Shown in pieces: positions 1 to 7,829 of a DNA stretch of 58,607 nt. The notes beneath the pieces are model-generated. The model saw nothing but the letters and a program-made list of their open reading frames with translations, was not told the DNA's origin and made no database searches. The stretch covers positions 1-58,607 of the forward strand of contig NZ_JQKD01000039.1 of NCBI RefSeq assembly GCF_000745855.1. The letters run 5' to 3'. The DNA is from Xenophilus azovorans DSM 13620. GTDB taxonomy: Bacteria; Pseudomonadota; Gammaproteobacteria; Burkholderiales; Burkholderiaceae_C. Positions within the stretch are counted from its first letter, which is position 1, and each line of letters opens with the position of its first letter. The position numbers and the translations under genes were made by a program.

Positions 1-330
1 TGAAGCGCTGGGGCGAGCTCACGCACTTCGTCGACGACGGCGACGTGCCGATCTCGAACAACTGGGTGGAGAACCACATCAGGCCCATCGCCCTCGGAAG
101 GTCGAACTGGTTGTTCGCCGGCAGCCTGCGCGCGGGCAAGCGCGCAGCAGCGATCATGAGCCTGCTGCACTCGGCGCGCATCAACGGGCACGAGCCCTAT
201 GCGTACCTCAAGGACGTGCTGGAACGACTGCCGGCCCACCCGGCCAGCCGCATCGACGAACTGCTGCCGCACCGCTGGTCGCCTTCCGCTTGAGGGCTGT
301 CACCGGCGACGCACTGGCGGTCAAGGTGAC
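1..330 (+). mobile_element. Right end of an IS66-family insertion sequence (truncated by window edge)
   Basis: The window opens inside an IS66-type transposase gene. The element seems to end near position 330, because the minus-strand frame of the neighbouring opgB-like gene stops making sense there; read on the minus strand, the presumed terminal sequence begins GTCACCTTGACCGCC. The other end lies outside the window, so the inverted repeat and the 8-bp target duplication usual for IS66 cannot be checked. The exact border is an inference. Confidence 0.65.
3..293 (+). CDS. IS66 family transposase, C-terminal part
   Basis: The frame is open from the window edge to TGA at 291-293 and gives about 96 residues. 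It contains the block NNWVENHIRPIALGR, typical of the IS66 transposase; its Glu is the last acidic residue of the DDE catalytic triad. The following GSLRAGKRAAAIMSLL and the C-terminal part with PYAYLKDVLERLP are also standard for the family. The N-terminal part and the first two acidic residues are outside the window. The protein catalyses cut and strand transfer of its own element. A GTG at 45 lies inside the reading frame and is not a real start. Confidence 0.9.
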   Translation, partial: KRWGELTHFVDDGDVPISNNWVENHIRPIALGRSNWLFAGSLRAGKRAAAIMSLLHSARINGHEPYAYLKDVLERLPAHPASRIDELLPHRWSPSA

Positions 331-825
331 TTCGCCGGACGCATACGCTTCGCCTGCCTTCGTATACGGAAGGTAGTACTTGTCGAACTCCGTCGAAGCG
401 CCCGTGCCCGCATAGAAGCGAGCCAGGCCATAGGCATCCTGGGTGAGCGGGTTCAGCACCACGGCGCCGACCATCGGCACCCACGCCAGGCGCCACCAGG
501 CACTGCGGCGCGGGGGATGCCGCCTCACCAGCCGATAGACCCCGTAGCTGAGCGCCCCCACCAACAGGAGGCCCAGCGTGCACGCCACGATCAGCTTCCA
601 GTAGCCGCCGACGCCAGCGTTGCCGACATCGTGCAGCAGCGTGAAGACAACCGCTTCCGTGAGACCCTGCGCGGTGAAATGCGTCATCGCCGCACGGGTG
701 ATGCACAGCACCGCATAGAGAAAGCTGGCGACAGCGAGCCAAAGGGCGGTGCGACGTCCAGGGTGTCTCCACAGCAGGCCGACGCTCACCGCGAACAGCA
801 GCAAGGAAATCATCGTGTATTTCAT
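331..825 (-). pseudogene. OpgB/MdoB-like phosphoglycerol transferase, N-terminal membrane part, cut off by IS66
   Basis: About 165 codons remain, starting at ATG 825 (MKYTMISLLLF). Four hydrophobic segments are visible (roughly residues 3-20, 26-47, 85-110 and 122-140). The stretch FTAQGLTEAVVFTLL...GAGVGGYW resembles the N-terminal membrane region of E. coli OpgB, which transfers phosphoglycerol from phosphatidylglycerol to periplasmic glucans. In that family a periplasmic sulfatase-fold catalytic domain follows, but here the frame runs into IS66 sequence near 330 and then continues as nonsense to a stop at 208. The gene is therefore broken before the catalytic domain. An upstream in-frame start at 858 is possible but less likely. 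The OpgB assignment is by recalled similarity, not by a search. Confidence 0.65.
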
Positions 826-925
826 CGAACCATGACGTGCGTCATGCGCCCGATGCATGGCCCAGGCGCCTATACATTATCGATGACAGTTGGATGACAA
901 CCTCTGCTTTACTCTTCCGGTGCCC

Positions 926-1189
926 ATGACCTCCGAAATCGACACCCTCTTCGAAGCCGCCCAGGCCAACGCCAAGCTGCTGCCCGCGCGCCCCGACAAC
1001 CCGACGCTGCTGAAGATCTATGCGCTGTACAAGCAGGCGACCGAGGGCGACAACACCGGCAAGAAGCCCAGCTTCAGCGACATCGTGGCTCGCGCCAAGT
1101 GGGATGCGTGGACGGCACTCAAGGGCACGTCGGCGGAAGACGCCAAGCAGAAGTACGTCGACCTGATCGAGTCGCTGCGCAGCGCGTGA
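926..1189 (+). CDS. Acyl-CoA-binding protein
   Basis: This 87-residue protein has the size and motifs of the soluble four-helix acyl-CoA-binding proteins: LFEAAQANAKLLPARPDN, then LLKIYALYKQATEGD, then KWDAWTALKGTSAEDAKQKYVDLIESL. The family binds medium to long-chain acyl-CoA esters in the cytoplasm and buffers or delivers them. ATG 926 was preferred to the ATG at 890 because it gives the family length and begins directly at helix 1. It converges with the YchJ-like gene 25 bp away. The nearby acyl-CoA dehydrogenase and thiolase genes fit an acyl-CoA role. Confidence 0.93.
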   Translation: MTSEIDTLFEAAQANAKLLPARPDNPTLLKIYALYKQATEGDNTGKKPSFSDIVARAKWDAWTALKGTSAEDAKQKYVDLIESLRSA

Positions 1190-1214
1190 GCCCGGCGCCG
1201 CGGCGCCCGCTCGT

Positions 1215-1616
1215 TCAACCGAGATCGCCGTCCACGTAGTACCAGCGCCCGCCCTCGCGCACGAAGCGGCTGCGCTCGGCCAGGCGAGACGCGCGTCCGG
1301 AAGCATGGCGCATGCGTGCGACGAACTCGACCTGCGCATGCGACGCGCCATCCGGCAGGTGAGCCCTCACCTGCAGGCCGAGCCAGCGCAGGCCCGGCTC
1401 GAAGTCGAGCGCCGCCGGGCGGGTGGATGGGTGCCAGGTCGCGAGCAGGTAGTCGGCCCGCTGCAGCACGAAGGCGGTGTAGCGCGAACGCATGAGCGCC
1501 TCGGCATCGGGCGCCGGCGTGTCTTCGAAGTCCTCGACGAAGCGGCCGCAGCACTCGGCGTACGGCCGGACGCGGCCGCGCGCGCCGGTGCGGCCGCAGG
1601 GGCAGTCACCTTCCAT
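1215..1616 (-). CDS. YchJ-family (SEC-C/NTF2-like) protein
   Basis: This 133-residue protein begins MEGDCPCGRTG and continues to YAECCGRF, giving the C-x-C...CC arrangement of the YchJ/UPF0225 family. That cluster is thought to bind zinc in a SEC-C-like way. The rest (MRSRYTAFVLQRADYLLATWHPSTRP, then FVREGGRWYYVDGD) matches the NTF2-like C-terminal domain. The biochemical function of the family is not known to me. The start codon overlaps the stop of the upstream acyl-CoA dehydrogenase gene by one base (TGATG), so the two are probably cotranscribed and translationally coupled. Confidence 0.88.
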   Translation of the reverse strand: MEGDCPCGRTGARGRVRPYAECCGRFVEDFEDTPAPDAEALMRSRYTAFVLQRADYLLATWHPSTRPAALDFEPGLRWLGLQVRAHLPDGASHAQVEFVARMRHASGRASRLAERSRFVREGGRWYYVDGDLG

Positions 1617-2746
1617 CAGGCCAGCGCCCGGGTGATCAGCAGCTTCTGGATGTCCGACGTGCCCTCGTAGATCTGGCACACGCGCACGTCGCGGTAGATG
1701 CGCTCCAGCGGGAAGTCGCTCACGTAGCCGTAGCCGCCCAGCGTCTGGATGGCCGCGCTGCACACGCGCTCGGCCATCTCGCTGGCGAAGAGCTTGGCCA
1801 TGGCCGCCTCCTTGAGGCACGGCCGGCCGGCATCGCGCAGTGCGGCGGCATGCCAGATGAGCTGGCGCGCCGCCTCGATCTGCGTGGCGCACTCGGCCAG
1901 CCGGAAACCCACGGCCTGCTGGTCGAAGATGGGGCCGCCGAAGGCGCTGCGCTCCTTGGCGTAGTTCACCGCGAACTCGAAGGCGCTGCGTGCCATGCCC
2001 ACGCTCTGCGCCGCGATGCCGATGCGCCCGCCCTCCAGCGCGCCCAGCGCGATCCTGTAGCCCTCGCCCTCGGCACCGATCAGGTTTTCAGCGGAGATGC
2101 GGCAGCCGTCGAACTGGATCAGCGCCGTGTCGCTGGAATGCTGGCCCAGCTTGTCCTCCAGCCGCGCCACGGTGTAGCCGGGTGTGTCGGTGGGCACGAG
2201 GAAGGCGCTCATGCCCTTCTTGCCGGCGGCCTTGTCGGTCATGGCGATGACGATGGCGACCTGGCCGTTCTTTCCGCTGGTGATGAACTGCTTGGTGCCG
2301 TCGATCACGTAGCCGTCGCCGTCGCGCCGGGCCGTGGTGCGCAGGCTCGACGCATCGCTGCCCGCCTGCGGCTCGGTCAGGCAGAAGGCGCCGAGCATCC
2401 GGCCCTGCGCCAGCGGCTCCAGCCACTGGCGCTTCTGCTGCGCGCTGCCGTAGCGCATGAGGATGGCGTTGACGGGACAGTTGGTGACGCTGATGGCGGT
2501 GCTGGTGCCGCCGTCGCCGGCGGCGATCTCCTCCAGCACCAGCGCGAGCGTAAGGTAGTCCAGCCCGGCGCCACCGTGCTCCTCGGGCACGCAGATGCCG
2601 TAGGCGCCCAGCGCCGCCAGGCCCTGGTGGGCCTGCTTCGGGAAGGTGTGTTCGCGGTCCCACTGCGCCGCGTGCGGCCACAGCTCGGCTTGCGCGAACT
2701 GGCGCACCGCGTCGCGGATGGCTTCCTGGTCGGTGGTCAGCAGCAT
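1616..2746 (-). CDS. Acyl-CoA dehydrogenase (FAD-dependent)
   Basis: This 376-residue protein has the full acyl-CoA dehydrogenase fold: an N-terminal helical part, LTEPQAGSDASSLRTTA and IDGTKQFITSG of the middle beta domain, and the C-terminal QTLGGYGYVSDFPLERIYRD. The expected catalytic base Glu is in QIYEGTSDIQK near residue 360. It oxidises an acyl-CoA to the 2-enoyl-CoA and passes electrons to ETF. The sequence resembles short- or branched-chain enzymes, but the substrate cannot be read from it. It lies leftward between the M20 peptidase and ychJ-like genes. Confidence 0.93.
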   Translation of the reverse strand: MLLTTDQEAIRDAVRQFAQAELWPHAAQWDREHTFPKQAHQGLAALGAYGICVPEEHGGAGLDYLTLALVLEEIAAGDGGTSTAISVTNCPVNAILMRYGSAQQKRQWLEPLAQGRMLGAFCLTEPQAGSDASSLRTTARRDGDGYVIDGTKQFITSGKNGQVAIVIAMTDKAAGKKGMSAFLVPTDTPGYTVARLEDKLGQHSSDTALIQFDGCRISAENLIGAEGEGYRIALGALEGGRIGIAAQSVGMARSAFEFAVNYAKERSAFGGPIFDQQAVGFRLAECATQIEAARQLIWHAAALRDAGRPCLKEAAMAKLFASEMAERVCSAAIQTLGGYGYVSDFPLERIYRDVRVCQIYEGTSDIQKLLITRALA

Positions 2747-2771
2747 GGCGGGGTCTCCGGCCGGGTCGGCC

Positions 2772-4019
2772 TCACCTGCCCTGCGCCAGGTCCATCACCA
2801 GCCGCACCGACATGTACAGGCGGCGCGGGATGGCACTGATGTCCACGTACTCGGCCTTGTCGCTGTGGTAGCCGAAGCCGGGCAGGCCCAGGCTCTCGAT
2901 CACCGGCTTGCCCGCCAGCGCCGCATAGGCCGCGTCGGTGCCGCCGCCGGTGCGCTCGACCACGCCGACCTCGCCGCCGGCCTCCTTGTAGAAGGCCACG
3001 GCCTTGTCGACCAGCACCTTGCCCGCCTCGCCGGCGTTGAAGGCCGGGCGGCCGCGGGTGACGAGGATCTTCACCTCGGCGTCGGGCAGCTTCTTCTTCT
3101 GCGCGCGCTCTTCCAGCACCTTCATCGCGGCCTCGAAGTCCTCGTTCTTCGCATAGCGCACGTCGGCGTTGAGCGTGGCGCTGTCGGGGATGATGTTGCT
3201 CACCGCGCCGGCCTTGGCGATGGTCCAGTTGAAGCGCAGGCCCTTGGCCTTGTCGTCGATGTCCATGGTGCGCTGCACCAGGTCGGCGGCCTCCACCAGC
3301 GCGTTGACGCCCAGCTCGGGCGCGGCGCCGGCGTGCGAGGCCTTGCCCTTGATGTTGGCCTGCACGTAGGCGATGCCCGAGGTGCCGAGCGAGAAACCTT
3401 CCTTGCCGGCCGAGGTGGGCTCGTAGGAGAGCACGTAGTCGGCCTTGGCAGCCTCGGCCTGGATCAGGTCGCGCGAGCCGAAGGAGCCTTTTTCCTCGTC
3501 GGTGTTGAACAGCACGGTGAGCGTGCCGAAGTCCTGGAAGCCGCGCGCCTTGAGCAGCGCCAGCGTGTGCAGCACCACCGCGTTGCCGCCCTTGTCGTCG
3601 GCGATGCCGGGGCCGTAGGCCTTGTCGCCTTCCACGCGGAAGGGCGCCTTGGCCAGGATGCCCTTGAGGTAGACGGTGTCCATGTGCGAGATGAGCAGCA
3701 CGTTCTTGCCGCCCTTGCCCTGGAGGGTACCGACGACGTTGTCGCCCACCACCATGCCGGCGGCCTTGTGGCGGGTGACGGCATAGCCCAGGGCCTTGAG
3801 CCGGTCTTCCAGGTACTGGGCGGCCGCGGCCATGCCCTCGGCGTCGCCGGTGCCGGTCTCGATGTTGACCAGTTGCTCCAGCGTCTTGACGACGGCCGGC
3901 TGCTCGTCGGTGGCAGCCTTGAACAGCGCCTCGTCGCGCTGCTGGGCGAAAGCCGCGGGCGCGAGGGCGATCGCCAGCAGGCCGGCGAGCAAATGACGTT
4001 GAATGCGTGGTGAGGACAT
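2772..4019 (-). CDS. Exported M20 family metallopeptidase, glutamate carboxypeptidase (CPG2)-like
   Basis: The 415-residue product starts with a Sec-type signal peptide (HLLAGLLAIALAPAAFA, then QQRDE), so it should act in the periplasm. It carries the M20 zinc-site motifs: SHMDTVY, GPGIADDKGG, TDEEKGSFGSRD and, near the C-terminus, GFGYHSDKAEYVD. The middle has the dimerisation domain with KGKASHAG. Carboxypeptidase G2-type enzymes release C-terminal glutamate from folates or peptides; the real substrate here is unknown. ATG 4019 is chosen over the one at 4043 because a good ribosome-binding site (AGGGAGAA) precedes it. The thiolase gene lies 37 bp upstream on the same strand. Confidence 0.9.
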   Translation of the reverse strand: MSSPRIQRHLLAGLLAIALAPAAFAQQRDEALFKAATDEQPAVVKTLEQLVNIETGTGDAEGMAAAAQYLEDRLKALGYAVTRHKAAGMVVGDNVVGTLQGKGGKNVLLISHMDTVYLKGILAKAPFRVEGDKAYGPGIADDKGGNAVVLHTLALLKARGFQDFGTLTVLFNTDEEKGSFGSRDLIQAEAAKADYVLSYEPTSAGKEGFSLGTSGIAYVQANIKGKASHAGAAPELGVNALVEAADLVQRTMDIDDKAKGLRFNWTIAKAGAVSNIIPDSATLNADVRYAKNEDFEAAMKVLEERAQKKKLPDAEVKILVTRGRPAFNAGEAGKVLVDKAVAFYKEAGGEVGVVERTGGGTDAAYAALAGKPVIESLGLPGFGYHSDKAEYVDISAIPRRLYMSVRLVMDLAQGR

Positions 4020-4056
4020 GGCGCTTCTCCCTTTGAGCGGCATCGTGGAAAGGAAA

Positions 4057-5241
4057 TCAGATCAGTTCGATGGCGACGGCGGTGCCTTCGCCGCCGCCGA
4101 TGCACAGCGTGGCGACGCCGCGCTTCTTGCCGCGGGCCTGCAGCGCATGGATCAGCGTGACCATGATGCGCGCGCCGCTGGCGCCGATGGGATGGCCGAG
4201 CGCGCAGGCGCCGCCGTGCACGTTGACCACGTCGTGGGACACGCCCAGCTCCTTCATCAGCGCCATCGGCACCACGGCGAAGGCCTCGTTCACCTCCCAC
4301 AGGTCCACGTCCTTGACGCTCCAGCCGGACCTGGCGAAGAGCTTGTGCACGGCGCCCACCGGCGCGGTGGAGAACCACTCGGGCTGCTGCGCGTGCGTGG
4401 CATGGGCGACCAGGCGGGCGATGGGCCTGGCGCCGATCTTCTTCGCATGCGATTCGGTCGCCATCACGAGCGCGGCGGCGCCGTCGTTGATCGACGAGCT
4501 GGAGGCGGCGGTGATCGTGCCGCCCTCCTTCTTGAACGCGGGCCTGAGCGTGGGGATCTTGTCCAGCTTGACCTTGCCCGGCCCTTCGTCGATGGCGATC
4601 ACCGTCTCGCCGGCGCGGCCCTTGACCGTGACCGGCGCGATCTCGGCCTTGAACAGGCCGTCGCTCGTCGCATGCTGCGCGCGCTGCACGCTGGCGATGG
4701 CGAAGGCGTCCTGCTCCTCGCGGGTGAAGCCGTACTTGGCGGCGCAGTCCTCGCCGAAGGTGCCCATGCTGCGGCCGGGCTGGTAGGCGTCCTCCAGGCC
4801 GTCGAGCATCATGTGGTCGAAGATGCGGTCGTGGCCCATGCGGTAGCCGCCGCGGCCCTTGAGCAGCAGGTAGGGTGCGTTGGTCATGCTCTCCATGCCG
4901 CCGGCCACCATCACTTCGTGCGTGCCGGCCAGCAGCAGGTCGTGCGCCAGCATCGCGGCCTTCATCGCCGAGCCGCACATCTTGCTCAGGGTGACGGCGC
5001 CGGCGCTGTCGGGCAGGCCGCCCTTGTACGCGGCCTGGCGCGCGGGCGCCTGGCCCTGGCCGGCCATCAGGCAGTTGCCGAACAGCACCTCGCCCACCGC
5101 CTCGGGCCGGACGCCGGCGCGCTCCACGGCCGCGCGGATGGCCGTGCCGCCGAGGTCGTGCGCCGCCAGCGAGGCGAAGTCGCCCTGGAAGCTGCCCATG
5201 GGGGTGCGCGCGGCACCGAGGATGACGATGGATTCGCTCAT
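4057..5241 (-). CDS. Acetyl-CoA C-acyltransferase (thiolase)
   Basis: This 394-residue protein has the family's usual length and all catalytic elements: nucleophile Cys89 in LSKMCGSAMKA, NEAFAVVPMAL, His350 in ALGHPIGASGARI, and Cys380 in LCIGGGEGTAVA. It either cleaves 3-oxoacyl-CoA to acetyl-CoA in beta-oxidation or condenses two acetyl-CoA, and the sequence does not decide which. Position beside an acyl-CoA dehydrogenase favours the degradative direction. The gene is 48 bp downstream of the carbonic anhydrase gene and may share its transcript. Confidence 0.95.
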   Translation of the reverse strand: MSESIVILGAARTPMGSFQGDFASLAAHDLGGTAIRAAVERAGVRPEAVGEVLFGNCLMAGQGQAPARQAAYKGGLPDSAGAVTLSKMCGSAMKAAMLAHDLLLAGTHEVMVAGGMESMTNAPYLLLKGRGGYRMGHDRIFDHMMLDGLEDAYQPGRSMGTFGEDCAAKYGFTREEQDAFAIASVQRAQHATSDGLFKAEIAPVTVKGRAGETVIAIDEGPGKVKLDKIPTLRPAFKKEGGTITAASSSSINDGAAALVMATESHAKKIGARPIARLVAHATHAQQPEWFSTAPVGAVHKLFARSGWSVKDVDLWEVNEAFAVVPMALMKELGVSHDVVNVHGGACALGHPIGASGARIMVTLIHALQARGKKRGVATLCIGGGEGTAVAIELI

Positions 5242-5289
5242 GATGGACTCCTCTTGCTGTAACGATGAAAACGAGGGACGGCCCGCGGC

Positions 5290-6000
5290 TCAGGGCGCCT
5301 CGCGCTGGCGCCGCGGCTCGATCGCCACCGGGTCGCCACCGGCGGGCTTGCTCCACTTGAAGCGGATGCGCTGCACCGCCGCCTTGTAGATGGATTCGAG
5401 CGGCTGGCTGCCGTCGACGCTGATCTCCAGGTCCTGCAGCAGGCCGTCGTGCACGCCGAAGGCCCAGCCGTGGATGGTGACCTCCTGGCCGCGGCTCCAT
5501 GCATCGACCATCACGGTGCTGACGGCCACGTTGACCACCTGCTCGGCCACGTTCAGCTCGCACAGCGCGTCGGCGCGGACCTCCTCCGGCATCGATTCGA
5601 GCATGACGTGATGGCGGTCGCGCACGTCCTGGATGTGGCGGATCCAGTTGTCGGCCAGGCCCACGCGCGTGCCCTCGAGTGCCGCCTTCACGCCGCCGCA
5701 GCCGTAGTGGCCGACCACCATGATGTGCCGCACCTTGAGCATGTCCACCGCGAACTGGATGGCCGACAGCGCGTTGAGGTCGGAGTGCACCACGATGTTG
5801 GCCACGTTGCGGTGCACGAACACCTCGCCCGGGTCCAGCCCGGTGATCTGGTTGGCCGGCACGCGGCTGTCGGAGCAGCCGATCCACATGAACTTGGGCG
5901 TCTGCTGCTTGACCAGGCTGGTGAAGAAGCCGGGGCGCTCGCGCTCCATGCGTTCGGACCAGGCGCGGTTGTGGACAAAGAGATCGTCGATGGAGGGCAT
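5290..6000 (-). CDS. can: Beta-class carbonic anhydrase
   Basis: The 236-residue protein interconverts CO2 and bicarbonate in the cytoplasm. The zinc ligands are visible: Cys42 with the Asp44-Arg46 dyad in CSDSRVPANQ, and His98 and Cys101 in GHYGCGGVKAAL. The N-terminus MPSIDDLFVHNRAWSE and the C-terminal VHDGLLQDL are usual for Can-type enzymes; the proteobacterial ones are generally 210-230 residues, so this one has a slightly long tail. It is the first gene of a leftward run (can, thiolase, M20 peptidase, acyl-CoA dehydrogenase, YchJ-like), although promoters between these genes are possible. Confidence 0.95.
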   Translation of the reverse strand: MPSIDDLFVHNRAWSERMERERPGFFTSLVKQQTPKFMWIGCSDSRVPANQITGLDPGEVFVHRNVANIVVHSDLNALSAIQFAVDMLKVRHIMVVGHYGCGGVKAALEGTRVGLADNWIRHIQDVRDRHHVMLESMPEEVRADALCELNVAEQVVNVAVSTVMVDAWSRGQEVTIHGWAFGVHDGLLQDLEISVDGSQPLESIYKAAVQRIRFKWSKPAGGDPVAIEPRRQREAP

Positions 6001-6066
6001 GGTGGGGAGAGTGGGTGATGCGGTGGGGATGTCGGAGGATGCCGGCGGCGTTCGCGGATGCGCAAG

Positions 6067-6519
6067 TCAGCGCGCGGCGGCGGCCCGGCTCGGCGGCGGA
6101 CTGCGTCGCCGCGGCGGCGGCGTGGGAGCGGCGGTGGAGCGGCGCGCGCGGGCCAGCACGGCGCGGGCCTGCGCCTCCTGGGCCCGGACTTCGTCCAGGT
6201 TGGCCTGCAGGTCCGCGAGCTGGGCCTCCAGCCGCTGCCGGTGGCTGCCCAGCACGCGCAGGAATTCCTCCAGCTGCGCCGCGGTGTCGCGCGGGCTGTC
6301 GTACATGTCGAGGATCGCCTTGGCCTCGCTCAGCGTCAGCCCGAGGCGCTTGGCGCGCAGCGTCAGCGCCAGCCGGGTGCGGTCGCGCGCGGTGTAGACG
6401 CGCTGCACGCCGCTGCGGGCCGGCGCGAGCAGGCCCATGTCCTCGTAGAAGCGGATCGCCCGCGTCGTGAGCTCGAACTCCCGGGCGAGTTCGCCGATGG
6501 TGTAGGTGGTCGAGGGCAT
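6067..6519 (-). CDS. MerR family transcriptional regulator
   Basis: This 150-residue protein begins with the MerR winged helix: YTIGELAREFELTTRAIRFYEDMGLL, then RVYTARDRTRLALTLRAKRLG. A long dimerisation helix follows (about 80-125) and a Pro/Arg/Ala-rich tail. It lacks the metal-binding cysteines of MerR or CueR and looks like the LiuR-type regulators linked to acyl-CoA metabolism in proteobacteria. It is divergent from the metallo-beta-lactamase-fold gene, and a palindrome lies between them, so it probably controls that gene and itself. The effector is unknown; an acyl-CoA ester is a guess from the family. Confidence 0.88.
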   Translation of the reverse strand: MPSTTYTIGELAREFELTTRAIRFYEDMGLLAPARSGVQRVYTARDRTRLALTLRAKRLGLTLSEAKAILDMYDSPRDTAAQLEEFLRVLGSHRQRLEAQLADLQANLDEVRAQEAQARAVLARARRSTAAPTPPPRRRSPPPSRAAAAR

Positions 6520-6594
6520 GGGACGGTGGCGGGACTTTGCGCAGGCGACAGCACGTTGCCGGGCGGCTGCCTACAATGAAGCGCCACCCATGAC

Positions 6595-6612
6595 GTTGAC
6601 GTAAACGTCAAC
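6595..6612. promoter_or_regulatory. Probable MerR operator, perfect 8-2-8 palindrome
   Basis: The sequence GTTGACGTAAACGTCAAC has two perfect 8-base arms around AA. It lies in the 107-bp divergent spacer between the merR-like gene and the hydrolase gene, ending 14 bp before the hydrolase ATG. The arms contain the ACGT/TTGACG elements seen in sites of LiuR-like MerR regulators. A TTGACG element inside the site stands 19 bp from CATAAG, the long spacing typical of MerR-controlled promoters, but that would start transcription inside the annotated gene, so the promoter reading is uncertain. Confidence 0.75.
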
Positions 6613-6626
6613 CCCGGCATCATAAG

Positions 6627-7682
6627 ATGAATCTGCTCGAACGCGAACTCCACTATCCGCTGGGCGACCAGCTTCCCGCCCCCGGCGAGACGATCGAGGT
6701 CGCGCCCGGCGTGCGCTGGATCCGCATGCGGCTGCCCTTCGCGCTGGACCACATCAACCTGTGGCTGCTGCGCGACCGCATCGACGGGCGCGAGGGCTGG
6801 AGCGTGGTGGACTGCTGCATCAGCCGGCCGGAGGCGCAGCAGCAGTGGGAACAGGTCTTCGAGACGCAGCTGCGGGGCCTGCCGATCCTGCGCGTGATCG
6901 TCACCCACATGCACCCGGACCACATCGGCCTGGCGCACTGGCTGTGCGAACGCTGGCAGGCGCCCTTGTGGATCAGCTCCACCGACTACCACGTGGCGCG
7001 CGTGCTCAGCACCGCCGGCGACACGCTGGCCGGCGGCGAGGCGGCGGCCGCGTTCTTCGCCGCGCACGGCCTTGCCGACCCCGAGGCCCTGGCCACCCTG
7101 CGCGCGCGCACCAGCTACTACGCCAACATGGTCCCCTCGGTGCCCGACCGCTTCGTGCGCATGATGGACGGCGACGTGCTGGACATCGGCGGGCGCGCCT
7201 GGCGCTGCATCGCGGGCTACGGCCACGCGCCGGAGCACATCGCCCTCTATTGCGAGGAACTGAACGCCCTGCTCGGCGGCGACATGATGTTGCCGCGCAT
7301 CTCCACCAACGTGAGCGTGCATGCCGGCGAGCCGGAGGCGAACCCGCTGCGCCTGTTCCTCACCAGCCTGGAGCGCTACCGGGAGCTGCCCGAGGACGCG
7401 CTGGGCCTGCCGGCGCACGGCAAGCCCTTCCACGGCGTCCACACCCGCGTGCGGCAGTTGCAGGACCACCACCGCGACCGCCTGGCCGAACTGCTGGCCG
7501 CCTGCACGCAGCGCCCGCACACCGCGGCCGAGGCGCTGCCGATCCTCTTCAAGCGGGCGCTGGACCTGCACCAGATGACCTTCGCCATGGGCGAGACCAT
7601 CGCGCACCTGCACCTGCTGTGGTTCAGCGGCCAGTTGCAGCGCCGCCTGGGCGAGGACGGCGTGTACCGCTTCGGGGTATGA
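6627..7682 (+). CDS. MBL-fold metallo-hydrolase
   Basis: This 351-residue protein has the metallo-beta-lactamase fold signature H-x-H-x-D-H at residues 94-99 (VTHMHPDHIGLAHWL). Later metal ligands are probably the His of GYGHAPEHIAL and of LPAHGKPFHG. The C-terminal part after about 270 is helical, as in hydrolases of the glyoxalase-II or RNase Z type that carry a substrate-specific cap. The substrate is unknown. There is no obvious ribosome-binding site before ATG 6627, so the start is less certain; the next in-frame Met is residue 34. Control by the divergent MerR regulator is likely. Confidence 0.88.
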   Translation: MNLLERELHYPLGDQLPAPGETIEVAPGVRWIRMRLPFALDHINLWLLRDRIDGREGWSVVDCCISRPEAQQQWEQVFETQLRGLPILRVIVTHMHPDHIGLAHWLCERWQAPLWISSTDYHVARVLSTAGDTLAGGEAAAAFFAAHGLADPEALATLRARTSYYANMVPSVPDRFVRMMDGDVLDIGGRAWRCIAGYGHAPEHIALYCEELNALLGGDMMLPRISTNVSVHAGEPEANPLRLFLTSLERYRELPEDALGLPAHGKPFHGVHTRVRQLQDHHRDRLAELLAACTQRPHTAAEALPILFKRALDLHQMTFAMGETIAHLHLLWFSGQLQRRLGEDGVYRFGV

Positions 7683-7684
7683 GC

Positions 7685-7798
7685 CCACCCCCGTTTCTCC
7701 CGGACTTCGTTCCGGTCGAATCCCCCCTCAAGGGGGCACACCCTGCGGCCTGGCAGAGCCAGTTCCGCGGGTGTTCCCGCATGGCCTGCTCCGCGGCC
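7685..7798 (+). repeat. Dispersed intergenic repeat, copy A
   Basis: This roughly 114-bp block has closely related copies at 19849-19962 and, reversed and longer, at 38123-38322. Shared landmarks are CACCCCC(G/A)GT, GGACTTCGTTCCG, a CCCCCTC-AGGGGG hairpin, and GGCCTGCTCCGCGGCC at the far end. It fills the space between the MBL-fold gene and the LRR-kinase-like gene and shows no coding signal of its own. The hairpin may stop or slow transcription. Confidence 0.85.
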
Positions 7799-7829
7799 GT
7801 CTGAATCGTTGCCTGCCGGGTACGGTTTC

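Noticed and set aside
197-897. Long reading frames on both strands across 197-897
   Set aside because: They are shadows of the truncated opgB-like frame in G+C-rich sequence; their translations are Arg/Pro/Ala-rich without family motifs.
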